Shown: one piece after another, positions 1 through 8,675 of the stretch
Position numbering within the stretch: position 1 is the first letter of the stretch
Layout of the letters: the number at the start of each line of letters is the position of its first letter
Source: Chrysochromulina parva
Lineage: Eukaryota; Haptophyta; Prymnesiales; Chrysochromulinaceae
DNA length: 16,269 nt
NCBI GenBank assembly: GCA_002887195.1
Contig: PJAB01001213.1
Coordinates: forward strand, 1 to 16,269
Reading direction: 5' to 3'
The notes under the pieces: generated by a model
Told to the model about the DNA's origin: nothing
The model's database searches: none
What the model saw: the letters and a program-made list of their open reading frames with translations, nothing else
Translations under genes and position numbers: made by a program

Positions 1-268
1 ACGGCATGACATCTTTGCGATGGATTACGATGGATTGACGCGGTTCATGTGTACATTACGGCTATGTAGGGCATGCGACTAGGCTCGTTAGAAAGGATGT
101 ACAATTCACATTCACATTCACACAAGTTATCGACACAGACCATAACACACCGCGTTCTGAGCGGGCAGTAACAGTGCCGTAGCACCAGTTGTCGCGTCTG
201 TCAGTGTTAACGTTCACACCGCGCTCGCCGTCGCACAGCCTTCCACACGGAGCGAGGAGCTCCCCTTC
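1..268. other. Upstream region of the ankyrin-methyltransferase gene
   Basis: No complete gene is visible here. The stretch has a short 10-bp-period direct repeat (cgatggatt at 18-26 and 28-36) and a three-copy ttcaca microsatellite at 105-122. The reading frame of the downstream gene stays open back to 161 (a TGA lies at 158-160) but contains no ATG. The translated part just before 269 resembles half an ankyrin repeat (TALAVA ... EELPFMLLDAG). The right end is therefore probably coding and the upstream exon lies further left or outside the window. Confidence 0.6.
203..204 (+). other. Candidate 3' splice site (AG) before the ankyrin exon
   Basis: The sequence ttgtcgcgtctgtcag ends in AG at 203-204 after a pyrimidine-leaning run. 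An exon starting at 205 would stay in frame with the ATG at 269 and would include the extra half ankyrin repeat. This is inference from frame and homology; other AGs nearby, for example the one at 166-167, are possible. Confidence 0.35.
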
Positions 269-2434
269 ATGCTCCTCGATGCGGGCGCCGCTGTCAACAG
301 TCGTGATCCGGGTGGAGCCACTGCGCTAATAGTGGCAGCCAAGCAAGGCCACGGGGATGTGGCTCGTTTGCTCGTGGCGCACGGCGCCGATCAGAAAGCG
401 ATTGATCGGGGCAGTGGTGCGACGGCGCTGGTGCTGGCCAAGCATGGAGGCGAGGAGGACCTCGTGAGCCTGCTCGATCCTTCCACGGCTTCGGCCCGCC
501 AATCGTTGGTGGAGGAGGACGAAGACGACGACGAGCCCGAGCTCTCCAGCGGAGCCCCCGCCCCCCTCCCTCCGGTGCAGCTTAGGAGCTTACGGGACGC
601 TCTCTGCTGGGACTCGATGGCAGATGGATGCAGCGCGCCCACGTGCGATCGGCTGAAGCCGGTCCACGGTGGGCGCGCCGTGTGTGGGCGGCATGCCACC
701 GCTGTGCTTGAGCTGTGGGGACGGCGGCGGCGGCCGCTTTGCCCGGGAGATTGCGGCAAGGCGCATCCCACCCTGAGCGAGCTGGAGGCAGCCATTGCAG
801 CGGCAGTCCCCCGTGGCTGGCGGTTACACGTGCATGCAGCGGCAGTCCCCCGTGGCTGGCGGTTACACGCGCACCAACGCGCCCCGTCAGTGCCGAACTT
901 TGAAGACGAGCCCAGTCACGACGGCTCACAGAATTGGTATGTAGTCCCGTCGCACGTCACTGCCTCTGAGGCGGACGCGGCTCTAGACATGCGGGCGCCG
1001 ATGCAACTCCGGGTGGCCATCGACATTGGGTACGATCATTTGATGGGTGAAGGAGAGCGAAAGTCCCTCGCGTCACAATGCGGGCTGTGCCACGGCATCG
1101 CCCAGCAGGCTGAGCACCGTCCTCACGTCGCGTTGGCAATCTGCTGTGGCACTCCGGACACGGACAGCGACGCGAGTGAGGGCGCGAGCCGGATGGCGCT
1201 GCGCCGTGGATGGCGCTCGCGGCGAGCTGCACCATCTCGTGAGGCAGATCGGGAGATTGAGGCAGATCGGGAGATTGAGGCAGATCGGAAGATTGAGGCA
1301 GATCGAGAGATTGAGGCAGATCGGGAGATTGAGGCAGATCGGGAGGTGGCGATGGCAGGGGCTGCGGCGACGGCAGCAGCGCAAGAAGCGGCGGCGGCTG
1401 CGGACTCGTGTGGTCGCGGGAGCGCTACATTTGCGCTTCTTCGGACGGCAGGGCTTGAGTCGTGGCCGTTGGCGTGGCAGACGAGCGAAGGGCAGCCTCT
1501 CTCCCTGCTCGCACTACCGGGCGTCTCGAACCCATCTCTGGAGATTGTGTATCTGAGCCCCGATGCGCCCGACGTGCTGACGCATCTGTCCGCATCAGAG
1601 GTGTACGTCATTGGCGGCCTGGTCGATCGTGTGCATGTTCCGAACGCCTCGCACACTCGCGCCCTCGGACTTGGTGTGCGCTCTGCCCGGCTGCCGTTGC
1701 TCGAGCACCTGCCGCCCGCGATGCGAGGCCGCTCCAATGCGCTGGATGCGCTCAACCTCAACGCGGTCTTCCGTTTGCTCGTGGAATGGAGCAAGAGCCG
1801 CGACTGGACCAGCTCGATCGCAACGGCGCTCGAGTCTCAACGGCACTGCTGCGGCGCTTCCGGCATGATATCACCGACAGGTTTCTGGGACGGCCCGTGC
1901 ATCGCGCACCAGCACCAGCACGACGAATGCTTGAGCAAGGCGCTGCTGGCCTTGTTCGTCCGGGAGCAGGCAGCGACGGTCGTCGATCTGGGCTGTGGGA
2001 CGGGCTCGTATGTGCAGCAGTTCCGCAAGGCGGGGTTGGCCGCCTCTGGCTTCGACGGCAACCCGGCGACGCCGCACCTTTCGAAGGGGACTTGTGCAGT
2101 GCTAGACCTCTCGGTGGTGGCTGAGGTGAGCGTGCCATACGACTGGGTCCTTTCGCTCGAGGTCGGCGAGCACCTACCCAAACAGCACGAGGCCGCCTTT
2201 ATGGAGAACCTGCATAGACACAATTCCCGTGGCATGGTTCTGAGCTGGGCGGTCAAGGGGCAAGGCGGCACGGGCCACGTCAACGAGCAAGACAATGGCT
2301 ACATCAAGGAACAGATCTGCGCCAAGGGCTACGTGAACGACGTGGAGGCAGAGGAAGCCCTTCGCGCAGCTTCCAAATTCAAATACTTTCGGAACACCGT
2401 CATGGTGTTCCGAAGGGTCGAGACCAAATTGTAG
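269..2434 (+). CDS. Ankyrin / Trm10-like SPOUT tRNA methyltransferase / class I methyltransferase fusion
   Basis: A 721-residue open frame from the first ATG. Residues 1-70 are two to three ankyrin repeats (GGATALIVAAKQGHGDVARL). Residues about 113-166 are Cys/His-rich and may bind zinc. Residues 245-525 match the Trm10 SPOUT family that methylates N1 of purine 9 in tRNA: LRVAIDIGYDHLM (247-259), VYLSPDAPDVL (427-437), VYVIGGLVDR (445-454, with the family's conserved Asp), ARLPLLEHL, and the ending LNLNAVFRLLVEWSKSRDW. The SPOUT domain is split by about 90 extra residues containing six EADREI repeats (325-360). Residues about 545-715 form a Rossmann methyltransferase with motif I VVDLGCGTGSY (571-581), then FDGN and DWVLSLEVGEHLP. 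The first domain binds SAM in a knot and the second in a Rossmann fold, so two unrelated methyltransferase folds share one chain. The true start is probably upstream. The substrate of the second domain is unknown. Confidence 0.85.
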   Translation: MLLDAGAAVNSRDPGGATALIVAAKQGHGDVARLLVAHGADQKAIDRGSGATALVLAKHGGEEDLVSLLDPSTASARQSLVEEDEDDDEPELSSGAPAPLPPVQLRSLRDALCWDSMADGCSAPTCDRLKPVHGGRAVCGRHATAVLELWGRRRRPLCPGDCGKAHPTLSELEAAIAAAVPRGWRLHVHAAAVPRGWRLHAHQRAPSVPNFEDEPSHDGSQNWYVVPSHVTASEADAALDMRAPMQLRVAIDIGYDHLMGEGERKSLASQCGLCHGIAQQAEHRPHVALAICCGTPDTDSDASEGASRMALRRGWRSRRAAPSREADREIEADREIEADRKIEADREIEADREIEADREVAMAGAAATAAAQEAAAAADSCGRGSATFALLRTAGLESWPLAWQTSEGQPLSLLALPGVSNPSLEIVYLSPDAPDVLTHLSASEVYVIGGLVDRVHVPNASHTRALGLGVRSARLPLLEHLPPAMRGRSNALDALNLNAVFRLLVEWSKSRDWTSSIATALESQRHCCGASGMISPTGFWDGPCIAHQHQHDECLSKALLALFVREQAATVVDLGCGTGSYVQQFRKAGLAASGFDGNPATPHLSKGTCAVLDLSVVAEVSVPYDWVLSLEVGEHLPKQHEAAFMENLHRHNSRGMVLSWAVKGQGGTGHVNEQDNGYIKEQICAKGYVNDVEAEEALRAASKFKYFRNTVMVFRRVETKL
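797..874 (+). repeat. 39-bp tandem duplication inside coding sequence
   Basis: Two adjacent 39-nt copies (797-835 and 836-874), nearly identical, encode AAVPRGWRLH twice in frame (13 codons each). They lie in the linker before the Trm10 domain. High identity at silent positions implies a recent duplication. Confidence 0.9.
1241..1348 (+). repeat. 18-bp minisatellite, six copies, coding EADREI
   Basis: Six head-to-tail copies of gaggcagatcgggagatt with a few substitutions (copy 3 Glu to Lys; copy 6 ends gaggtg). They keep frame and add 36 charged residues to a loop within the Trm10 domain. The segment would likely be a charged helix. Copy number probably varies between strains. Confidence 0.95.
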
Positions 2435-2538
2435 GCAATCCGTCAGTTCTTTACACGACGCGACGCACAGACCTCTGACCCATGCCTCTGACCTCTGACG
2501 CGGTCGATCGGGATCGCCGGGTGGGCTTAGTTTGCTCA

Positions 2539-2544
2539 AATAAA
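2539..2544 (+). promoter_or_regulatory. Candidate polyadenylation signal AATAAA
   Basis: A canonical AATAAA lies about 105 nt after the stop of the methyltransferase gene on its sense strand. It is the only clear one found after any gene here, so use by this organism is uncertain. Confidence 0.4.
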
Positions 2545-2742
2545 AAGACAGGAGTCCGGACCGTGACTGTCGCGCGTTAACGCCGATTGCAAGGGCACGC
2601 TGTTTTCCATCTAAAAATAGGGATATTGTGACTCGAGACCGGAAGACACTCAGGTCACACGCCGTGGATGTCACCTTTTTCTGCGTGTGTTGTCTTTCCC
2701 GTTTCCGACATGTAAGCATGACGACCTGCTACGCGGCGGTCA

Positions 2743-2756
2743 CCCCCGCGAGGGGG
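2743..2756 (-). other. 5-bp GC hairpin just after a stop codon
   Basis: CCCCC, a four-base loop and GGGGG form a perfect small hairpin about ten bases past the stop of the minus-strand membrane-protein gene. It would lie in its 3' UTR. Function is unknown and a short hairpin like this can occur by chance. Confidence 0.4.
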
Positions 2757-2766
2757 AGATGGCCTT

Positions 2767-3399
2767 TTAATGAACCTTGACGGAAGCGCGAGCTGCCTTG
2801 GCGCCGCCGCGGCACAGGTAGACGTCCTGCTCGTAGTGCTTCGAAAAATCGTTCGAACGCTCGCAATGGATCACCGGATCGTTGGGCGAATCGCTCGCGC
2901 ACAGGTACATCATGAAGCCCTCGTGATCGCCGACGCCCTCGCCGATTAGGTGGCACGACGTCTTAAGGTCCTCATATGTGGGCAAGGGCACTCTGAGGTC
3001 CGCATGTAGCCAGCCAAACTCGATCTTGTTCTTGCGCTCCTTTGCAGCTCCAGGCTTTGAGATCGAGCTCGGGTGGGAAGGTCGCTGCAATCCTTTGTCT
3101 TCGTCGCCGCCCGCAACTCGAACGAAGAGGGCCATGAAGATGCTAAAGACGATGAAGTCGATCACGACGCTGTTACCGCCAGCGCCCGCGCCAAGCGACG
3201 GCGTGTCAAACGCGCCCGCCTCGAGCCCAAAGCAGTTGTACACGTCGATGCAGGTGGCAGAGGTGCTCGAGATGGCGACCGTAAGGTCGTTCAAGAGCGA
3301 GGCACTCACGGGTGCCGCACGGACGCTGACCAGTGAAGGTCGCAGCGTCGAGGAGCGGATGACCATCGCAAGGCTCAGGGCGTTCAAGACGAGCAGCAT
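2767..3399 (-). CDS. Orphan two-span membrane protein with Cys-rich tail
   Basis: About 210 residues from the ATG at 3399-3397; an in-frame ATG at 3426 would add nine residues (MIIITHSSI). I prefer the inner start because it places the hydrophobic segment MLLVLNALSLAMVI at the N-terminus as a signal or anchor. A second hydrophobic span, NSVVIDFIVFSIFMALFVRV, lies near residue 85-105. The C-terminal half is soluble and has spaced cysteines (TSCHLIG, MMYLCAS, VIHCERS, DVYLCRG), which could form disulfides outside the cytosol. I do not recognise a family. Codon bias is weaker than in the WW gene. It is convergent with the methyltransferase gene and divergent from the WW gene, with about 240 nt between starts. 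Confidence 0.65.
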   Translation of the reverse strand: MLLVLNALSLAMVIRSSTLRPSLVSVRAAPVSASLLNDLTVAISSTSATCIDVYNCFGLEAGAFDTPSLGAGAGGNSVVIDFIVFSIFMALFVRVAGGDEDKGLQRPSHPSSISKPGAAKERKNKIEFGWLHADLRVPLPTYEDLKTSCHLIGEGVGDHEGFMMYLCASDSPNDPVIHCERSNDFSKHYEQDVYLCRGGAKAARASVKVH

Positions 3400-3641
3400 G
3401 ATTGATGAGTGCGTGATTATAATCACCGAGATGTTTTGTTATTTCGGCATGTAATACGAAGAAAAAACAGAAAGCCTGGGTGTTCAGGCAAGCCCCTCAA
3501 GGGGTGCCATTCCGTTTCATCAGCTTCACGCAGTTTTCGGTGAACACAGAAATCACGACCTTTCAGCGTCGGCCATCGCGGGTCCTTGCTCTGTGCGCTG
3601 CGCTTCGCTCGTCAATCGAATCGGGCGTCAGAAGCCAGATC
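3400..3641. promoter_or_regulatory. Divergent promoter region of the membrane-protein and WW genes
   Basis: About 240 nt separate two divergent start codons. The region is less GC-rich than its flanks (for example atgttttgttatttcggc near 3431). The WW frame is open from 3480 but only a GTG occurs there; its first ATG is at 3642. No clear TATA box was identified. Confidence 0.45.
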
Positions 3642-6600
3642 ATGTTGCCACCCGGTTGGCAGGAGGTTAACAACGGCGCGCAAGTGTACTACCACAACGC
3701 AACGACAGGCGAGACGACGTGGACCAGGCCCGGCACCGGCTCTCCCATGGCTCCTGTCGTGCCGAGACCCATGGCGATCGGTATGAGCGCCGACGCGTTG
3801 CCGGCCGGATGGGATGCGGTTCCGAGCGCACAAGGAACCTACTACCTCAACCGGACCACCGGCGAGACCACCTGGACCAAGCCGACTGGGGCGGCACCGC
3901 TGCCGGCCGCTTCGTGCACGCCACCTGCATTGGTGTACGTGCCGCAGCCATCTGACGCCACGGTCAAGAACACTGCGATGGTGGCGGCGGTCGCAGCGCA
4001 GGCGCGGCAGGAGGCGCAGGCGGCGGCCGAGGCGGCGGCACGCGAGGCGGCCTTCTCGGACCAGGCCACGCAGGCCGCGTCCCATGCCTCCCACGATGCG
4101 GAGACCGCGCGCGAACGGCGCGACCAATGGACCAAGCACTCGGAGCTATGTGCGCAGGTTGCGGTCGAGGCCAAGCAGGCGGAAGAGGCGGCCGAGGCGG
4201 TGAAGCAGACGGCCGTCGCCGAGGCTGCCGAGGCCAGGACGGCACTCTCGCGCGCGGATGCCGTGTTGGCACGGGCTAGTTCCGCGGTTACAGCCGCTAA
4301 GATCGAATGGGCTTCGCTCGAAAAGGCGGCGGAGGAGGAGGGACGGAAGGCGACCGAGCTGCGAGCCCATGCAGAGGCGCTGAGGCGCACCGCGGCGTTG
4401 CGCGCCGAGGAGGCAGCTGCGGCGGCAGAGATTGCGAGCCAATGGCATCGCGCAAAGACGGAGGATGAGGCCGTGGCGACGCAGGTGCCCTTGATTGGCC
4501 TTGATTGGCCTTGATTGGCCTTGATTGACCTTGATTGGCCTTGAGGATGAGGCCATGGCGTCGCAGGTGCGCGCGCGCTGCGCTCTCTGTCTCTCTGTCT
4601 CTCTCTCTTGCGTGTCATCCTCCCTCGCACGATGCCTCTCCCGCATGCAAGTGCTCACCACGGCGCCTAACCCATTGCACGATGCCTCTCCCGTGCAAAG
4701 GCCCCTCCGCCCACGCCTCCCCCCCCCCGCCTCTGCCCTCCCACCTTCCAGACACCGATCCACACACCGATCCATGGAAGACGACCAGCACCACCCCGTG
4801 CACACTCGTCCTGAAGCCTGCACCCGATTCCCCACCCCTTCCCGCACCCGATTCCCGACCCCTTCCCTCACTCGCAGCTGCGTGAGGACTACGGCCCCGC
4901 GACGACGAAGTACGAGCAGGCGACCGCCGCAAGGCAGCGGGCTGAGGCGCAGGTGGAGTCGGCGCAGGCGGAGGAGCAGGCGGCCGCACAGGCGGCCCTC
5001 GTGGCCCACCAGGCCGTCGAGGCAGCCCAATCCGCGCTGCAGCTCCTCGAGCATGCAGAAGCCCAAGCCAAGGCCGCACAGGAGGCGAAGCAACAGGAGG
5101 CGGCGGCGGCGGCGCACGAGGCGACCAAGGCGGTGGCGGTGAGTCGTGCATGGGAGCAGCGGGCGGCCGAGGAGGCGTCGGCGGCGGACGCGTCACGCGC
5201 CATGATGGGCTCGTTGATCGAGGCTCGTGATCGGGCCTCTCGGGAGCGCGCGGCGGCGGATCAGCTTGCCAAATCGATGGCGGAGAGGGCGCGCCTGGAG
5301 TCGGCCGCCGCGGAGGCCGCCGTGGCTGAGCGGGACGCGGCCAAGCAGATTGCCGTTACGCTCGAAGCGGCGAAGCTCGAGGCATCACAGCAGGTACAGG
5401 CGCAGCGCCAGCAGCAAGAACGCTCGGCGAGTGACCTTCGAGCCGCGCGCGAATCGATCCAGGCATGGGAGCGTCAGGCTCAGACGGAGGCGGAGGCGGC
5501 GCGCACGGCGCGCGCGGAGCTCGACATGCTGCAGGCGCGGCACCAGGCGGCGGCCACCACCTCCCGAGCCGCCGCCGAAGCTGCCGCACTGGCAGACACG
5601 CATGCATCCGTCGCCGCGGGCGCCGCCCGGAAGGCGGCCGTTGAGACCGACGCGGCGGAGCAGACAGCCGCGGCGCTCGCCAAGGCGCAGCAGGGGCAGG
5701 AGAGCTCGCAGCGGGAGATCGCGCAGGCGATCGCATCCGCGTCGGCACAGGTGCAGGCCGCGAGCGAGCTGCAGCAGGCGTGGGAGCAGACGGCGGCGGC
5801 CGCAAGAGCCGAGGTGGCCGAGGCACAGTCGACGCTCGAGATGGCGCGCACACAGTACGAGACGGCGAGGGCGAGGGTGCCAAAGGCAGAAGAGGCGAGG
5901 CTGACAGCAGTGGCAGAGGCGCGCGCGGCGAGTGAGGCTTGCTCCCAGAAGCAGCTTGAGAAGGCGCAGGCGGCGCAGGCGGCGCGGCCTGGTCCACCCC
6001 GACCCGACCTGAGCGCCGCTGGCGCCGCTGGCGCTGCTGGCGGGCTGCCGGAGGGGTGGCAAGAGGCGACCGACCCGAGTGGGAAAGGGACATACTACTA
6101 CCACGCGGCGAGTGCCCAGACGGCCTGGGAGAGGCCGGTCGCGCTACCTCCAGGCTGGAGGGCCCTTGTGGATCCAGCGAGCGGCGGCACGTACTACGCG
6201 CATGCGGCGAGCGCTCGGACCAGCTGGCAAGTGCCCACGGAGGATGGCGGCGGCGGCGGCGGCGCGTCTCTCAAGGACGGCGCCGTGGCGGCGGCGTCTG
6301 TCGCGGCGTCGGAGCAGAGGCTGCAGATTGCAACGGCGTCTCTCGCGCAGGCGACGCACGCGGCGAGCACAGCGGCTCAGGAGGAGGCACAGATGGCGGA
6401 GGCGGTGCGCCGCATCGAGTCGACCCTCGGGAATGCCCAAGCGAAGATGTACGAGGCGGTTCAGAACGCGGAGATGGCCGACAGGGCGAGGGAGGCGGCC
6501 AAGGCGCAAGTGGCGTCCCTGAGGGCACGGGAGGCGCAGGCGGCGCAGGCGGCGTCGACGCCACTGAAGATCCTCGCGAATGGGTGGGAGGAGATGCGAG

Positions 6601-8675
6601 GGCCGCAGGGGGTGTACTTTTCGCATCGAACCTCGGGAGAGACGACGTGGGAGCCTCCTTTGGTCCAGGCACCCACCGCGGCTGAGGCAGACTCGATGCT
6701 GCAGGCGACTCGTTTTCGATTTGAGGAGGCTGCCAAGGTGGCGGCAGCCAAGACTCACCAGGCACGCGACGCGCGCCAAGCGGCAGAGGCAGCGGCGGCG
6801 GCGGAGGCGAGGCTTGCGCAGGCAGCGCAGGCGGGGCGGCTTCACCTTGAGCAGCTCGAGGCGAAAGTGCAGCAGGCGACAAGCGCGGTCGATCAGGCCC
6901 GCGCCGCTGCGGAGCACGCCGCGTCGATGGAGCGCCAGTTTAGCGAGAGCGTGGCTCAAGCGGAGAAGTCGTCTCTGATGGTCCTTGCCCACGGGTGGCA
7001 GATCGTCGCTGGGCCGAGTGGCACGTACTACTTCAACCCCTCGTCGGGCGAGACGGCCTGGGAGAAGCCGACGCAGCCCGCCCCGACCGCAGCTGAGGCG
7101 GAGGCGAACGTGAAGCGTGCGTCGAACGCCGCAGCGGAAGCCAACGGCCGTGCAGTCGCAGCGGTGCAGGCGGCGACCGAGGCGCAGCAAAAGGCGGCGG
7201 CCGCGGCGCAGGAGGAGGCTCGGCTGGAGCAGGCGGTGCAAGCGGCAAGGACGGCGGGGGCTGAGGCAGATCAGAAGGTGGCGCAGGCGGCGCAGGCGGC
7301 GGCGCAGGCTCGCGCCGTCGCGGAGCAAGCCAAACAAGCTGAGCTCGCAGCCAAGGAGGCCGAAGCCCGCATCGCCGCTGAACCATTCACTACGATGCGC
7401 GAGGGATGGCAAGAGGTGCGCTCACCGCAGGGGGTGTACTATTGCAACCAATCGACCGATGAAACGGTCTGGGAGCGCCCCATCAAGCCCTTGCCCCAAC
7501 CCGAAGAGTTCAGGGCGGCGGTTGAACGAGCGAATGCGGCCTACGCCACCGCATACGAAACGGCACAAGCGGCGCAGGCGGCGGCGGCGGCGGCTAAGGC
7601 AAAGGCTGAGCAGGCGGCGCATGAGGAGTCACGGTGCGCCGCCCTTGCGCAGCACGCGTACGAGGCGATGACAAGCGCCCTTGCGAAAGCGAGCGCCTCG
7701 GCCCAATACGCTGTGCAAGCGGATGCGGCGACCAAGGCGGCCGAGGCGGCGAGCGCCGTAGCGGCGGCCGAGGTGGAGGCGGCAAGCGCGACGGCGTCCC
7801 CCCCCCTCCGAGGCGCTCTCGAGGAGGGGTGGGAGGAGGTTCACAACCCGTCGAGCGGCACGTACTATGTGAATAAGGGCACGGGTGAGACGACATGGGT
7901 GAAGCCCCAATTGGGCGCGACGACGACGCAGCACGTCGGCGAAGGCGAAGTCTCGGCCGAGGCGGCCACGGCGGCTGCGGCGCGCGAAGGCAAGGCAAAG
8001 CTCGAGAGTGCCGCCACCACGTATTTCGAGGCCGAAAAGGTGAGTCTCAGCGCCCGTGCCGTCGCCGAGGAGAAGGTCCTGGTCGAGAGTCAAGCCGTAG
8101 CCGCGGCGAATGCCGCCATGGGGCGACGGCAACAGGCGGACGCGGCGGCGGCTCAGGCGAAGCAGGCAGCGCACCAGGCCGAGGAGCAAGCGACGGCGCT
8201 TGCGGCTGCGGCGACGACCACGATGACGGCGGCCGAGCGCGCCGCGATGGCCAAGTTCGCCGCCGCCAAGCAGCTGCAGATTGCCGAAGCGGCTGTCTTC
8301 GAGAGGGCTGCGCTGGAGTCCAAGTCTGCCATGGACTTCCACAGGGCTACCACAGAGCTTGCCATGGACTTCCTCTCACTGGACGATACTGCTGACGTAG
8401 CCGACGTGCAGGCGCAGGTGGCGGCGGGCTCCAAAGCGGCACTCGAGCGGCCCACGCAGGGGCAGCTCCAGCCGTACCTGCCCCACCAGCCCTCCCTACG
8501 CTCCGCGTGCGTGCCGATGCCTCAGGGGCTGCCGCCGCCACCCGGCCTGCCGCCGTCACCCGGGGTGAACGAACTGCCCCCCGACTGGCACGCAGCCCAG
8601 GGGCCGACCGGCACGTACTACTACAATGCGCGCACGAGCGAGACGTCGTGGAACAGGCCTACCGGTTCAGTTTGA
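3642..8675 (+). CDS. Nine-WW-domain coiled-coil scaffold protein
   Basis: Proposed CDS join(3642..4484, 4878..8675), 1546 residues. The start is the first ATG in frame (MLPPGWQ). WW domains, each with W, YY/YF and a second W-x-x-P, are at residues 2-30, 53-81, 671-701, 704-734, 847-875, 984-1012, 1121-1149, 1262-1291 and 1514-1542. The linkers are very rich in Ala, Gln, Glu and Lys and should form long coiled coils or single helices. A Pro-rich stretch (GLPPPPGLPPSPG, about 1498-1510) precedes the last WW. WW domains bind Pro-rich peptides, so a multivalent cytoplasmic or cytoskeletal scaffold is a reasonable inference; no catalytic domain is seen. The intron is phase 0: exon 1 ends ATQ and exon 2 begins LREDYG, continuing the coiled coil. 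The specific partner is unknown. Confidence 0.85.
4461..4570 (+). repeat. Duplicated exon end and splice donor
   Basis: The 28 nt at 4461-4488 recur at 4543-4570 with about two mismatches, 82 nt downstream. Both copies contain gcag|gtg. The first is the likely donor; use of the second would include a stop codon and shift frame. Confidence 0.85.
4491..4540 (+). repeat. 10-bp minisatellite (ttgattggcc), five copies
   Basis: Five exact-phase units of ttgattggcc (one with g to a) sit between the two donor copies in the WW intron. A related motif occurs in the second intron of the peptidase gene. Confidence 0.95.
4627..4693 (+). repeat. 17-bp direct repeat in the WW intron
   Basis: gcacgatgcctctcccg occurs at 4627-4643 and 4677-4693, offset 50 nt, identical. 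Confidence 0.85.
4820..4867 (+). repeat. 24-bp tandem duplication next to the splice acceptor
   Basis: Two adjacent 24-nt pyrimidine-rich copies (4820-4843 and 4844-4867) with one mismatch supply most of the polypyrimidine tract of the WW intron acceptor. Confidence 0.85.

Larger units (their letters stand above)
2435..2766. other. Intergenic region between convergent genes
   Basis: 332 nt between two stop codons. It holds the 3' ends of both genes, the AATAAA at 2539-2544, a small cctctgac direct repeat near 2470-2500, and a CCCCC-gcga-GGGGG hairpin at 2743-2756. No other gene is seen. Confidence 0.7.
4485..4877 (+). other. Intron of the WW gene (GT-AG, phase 0, 393 nt)
   Basis: The donor is gacgcag|gtgccc and the acceptor ccttccctcactcgcag|CTG, with a strong pyrimidine tract. 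Reading on from 4485 meets a stop at 4512-4514, whereas splicing joins two Ala-rich frames in phase 0. Inside are a 10-bp minisatellite, a second copy of the donor context, a CT-rich run (about 4580-4611), a 17-bp direct repeat (4627-4643, 4677-4693) and a 24-bp tandem duplication (4820-4867). Confidence 0.8.

Noticed and set aside
3480..3641. Extension of the WW protein upstream to a GTG at 3480
   Set aside because: No ATG before 3642, and the extra residues show no similarity; the first WW domain begins directly after the ATG at 3642.
4953..4955. GTG start for a separate WW protein in the second exon
   Set aside because: The frame is open back through a strong acceptor at 4876-4877, and joins exon 1 in phase with continuous coiled coil.
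4146..5117. Minus-strand frame of 323 codons across the WW intron
   Set aside because: Repeat-derived and low complexity; it is antisense to exon, intron and exon of the WW gene.
6144..7412. Minus-strand frame of 422 codons opposite the WW gene
   Set aside because: Leu/Arg-rich translation that mirrors the Ala-rich coiled coil; no domain. The plus strand has conserved WW motifs.
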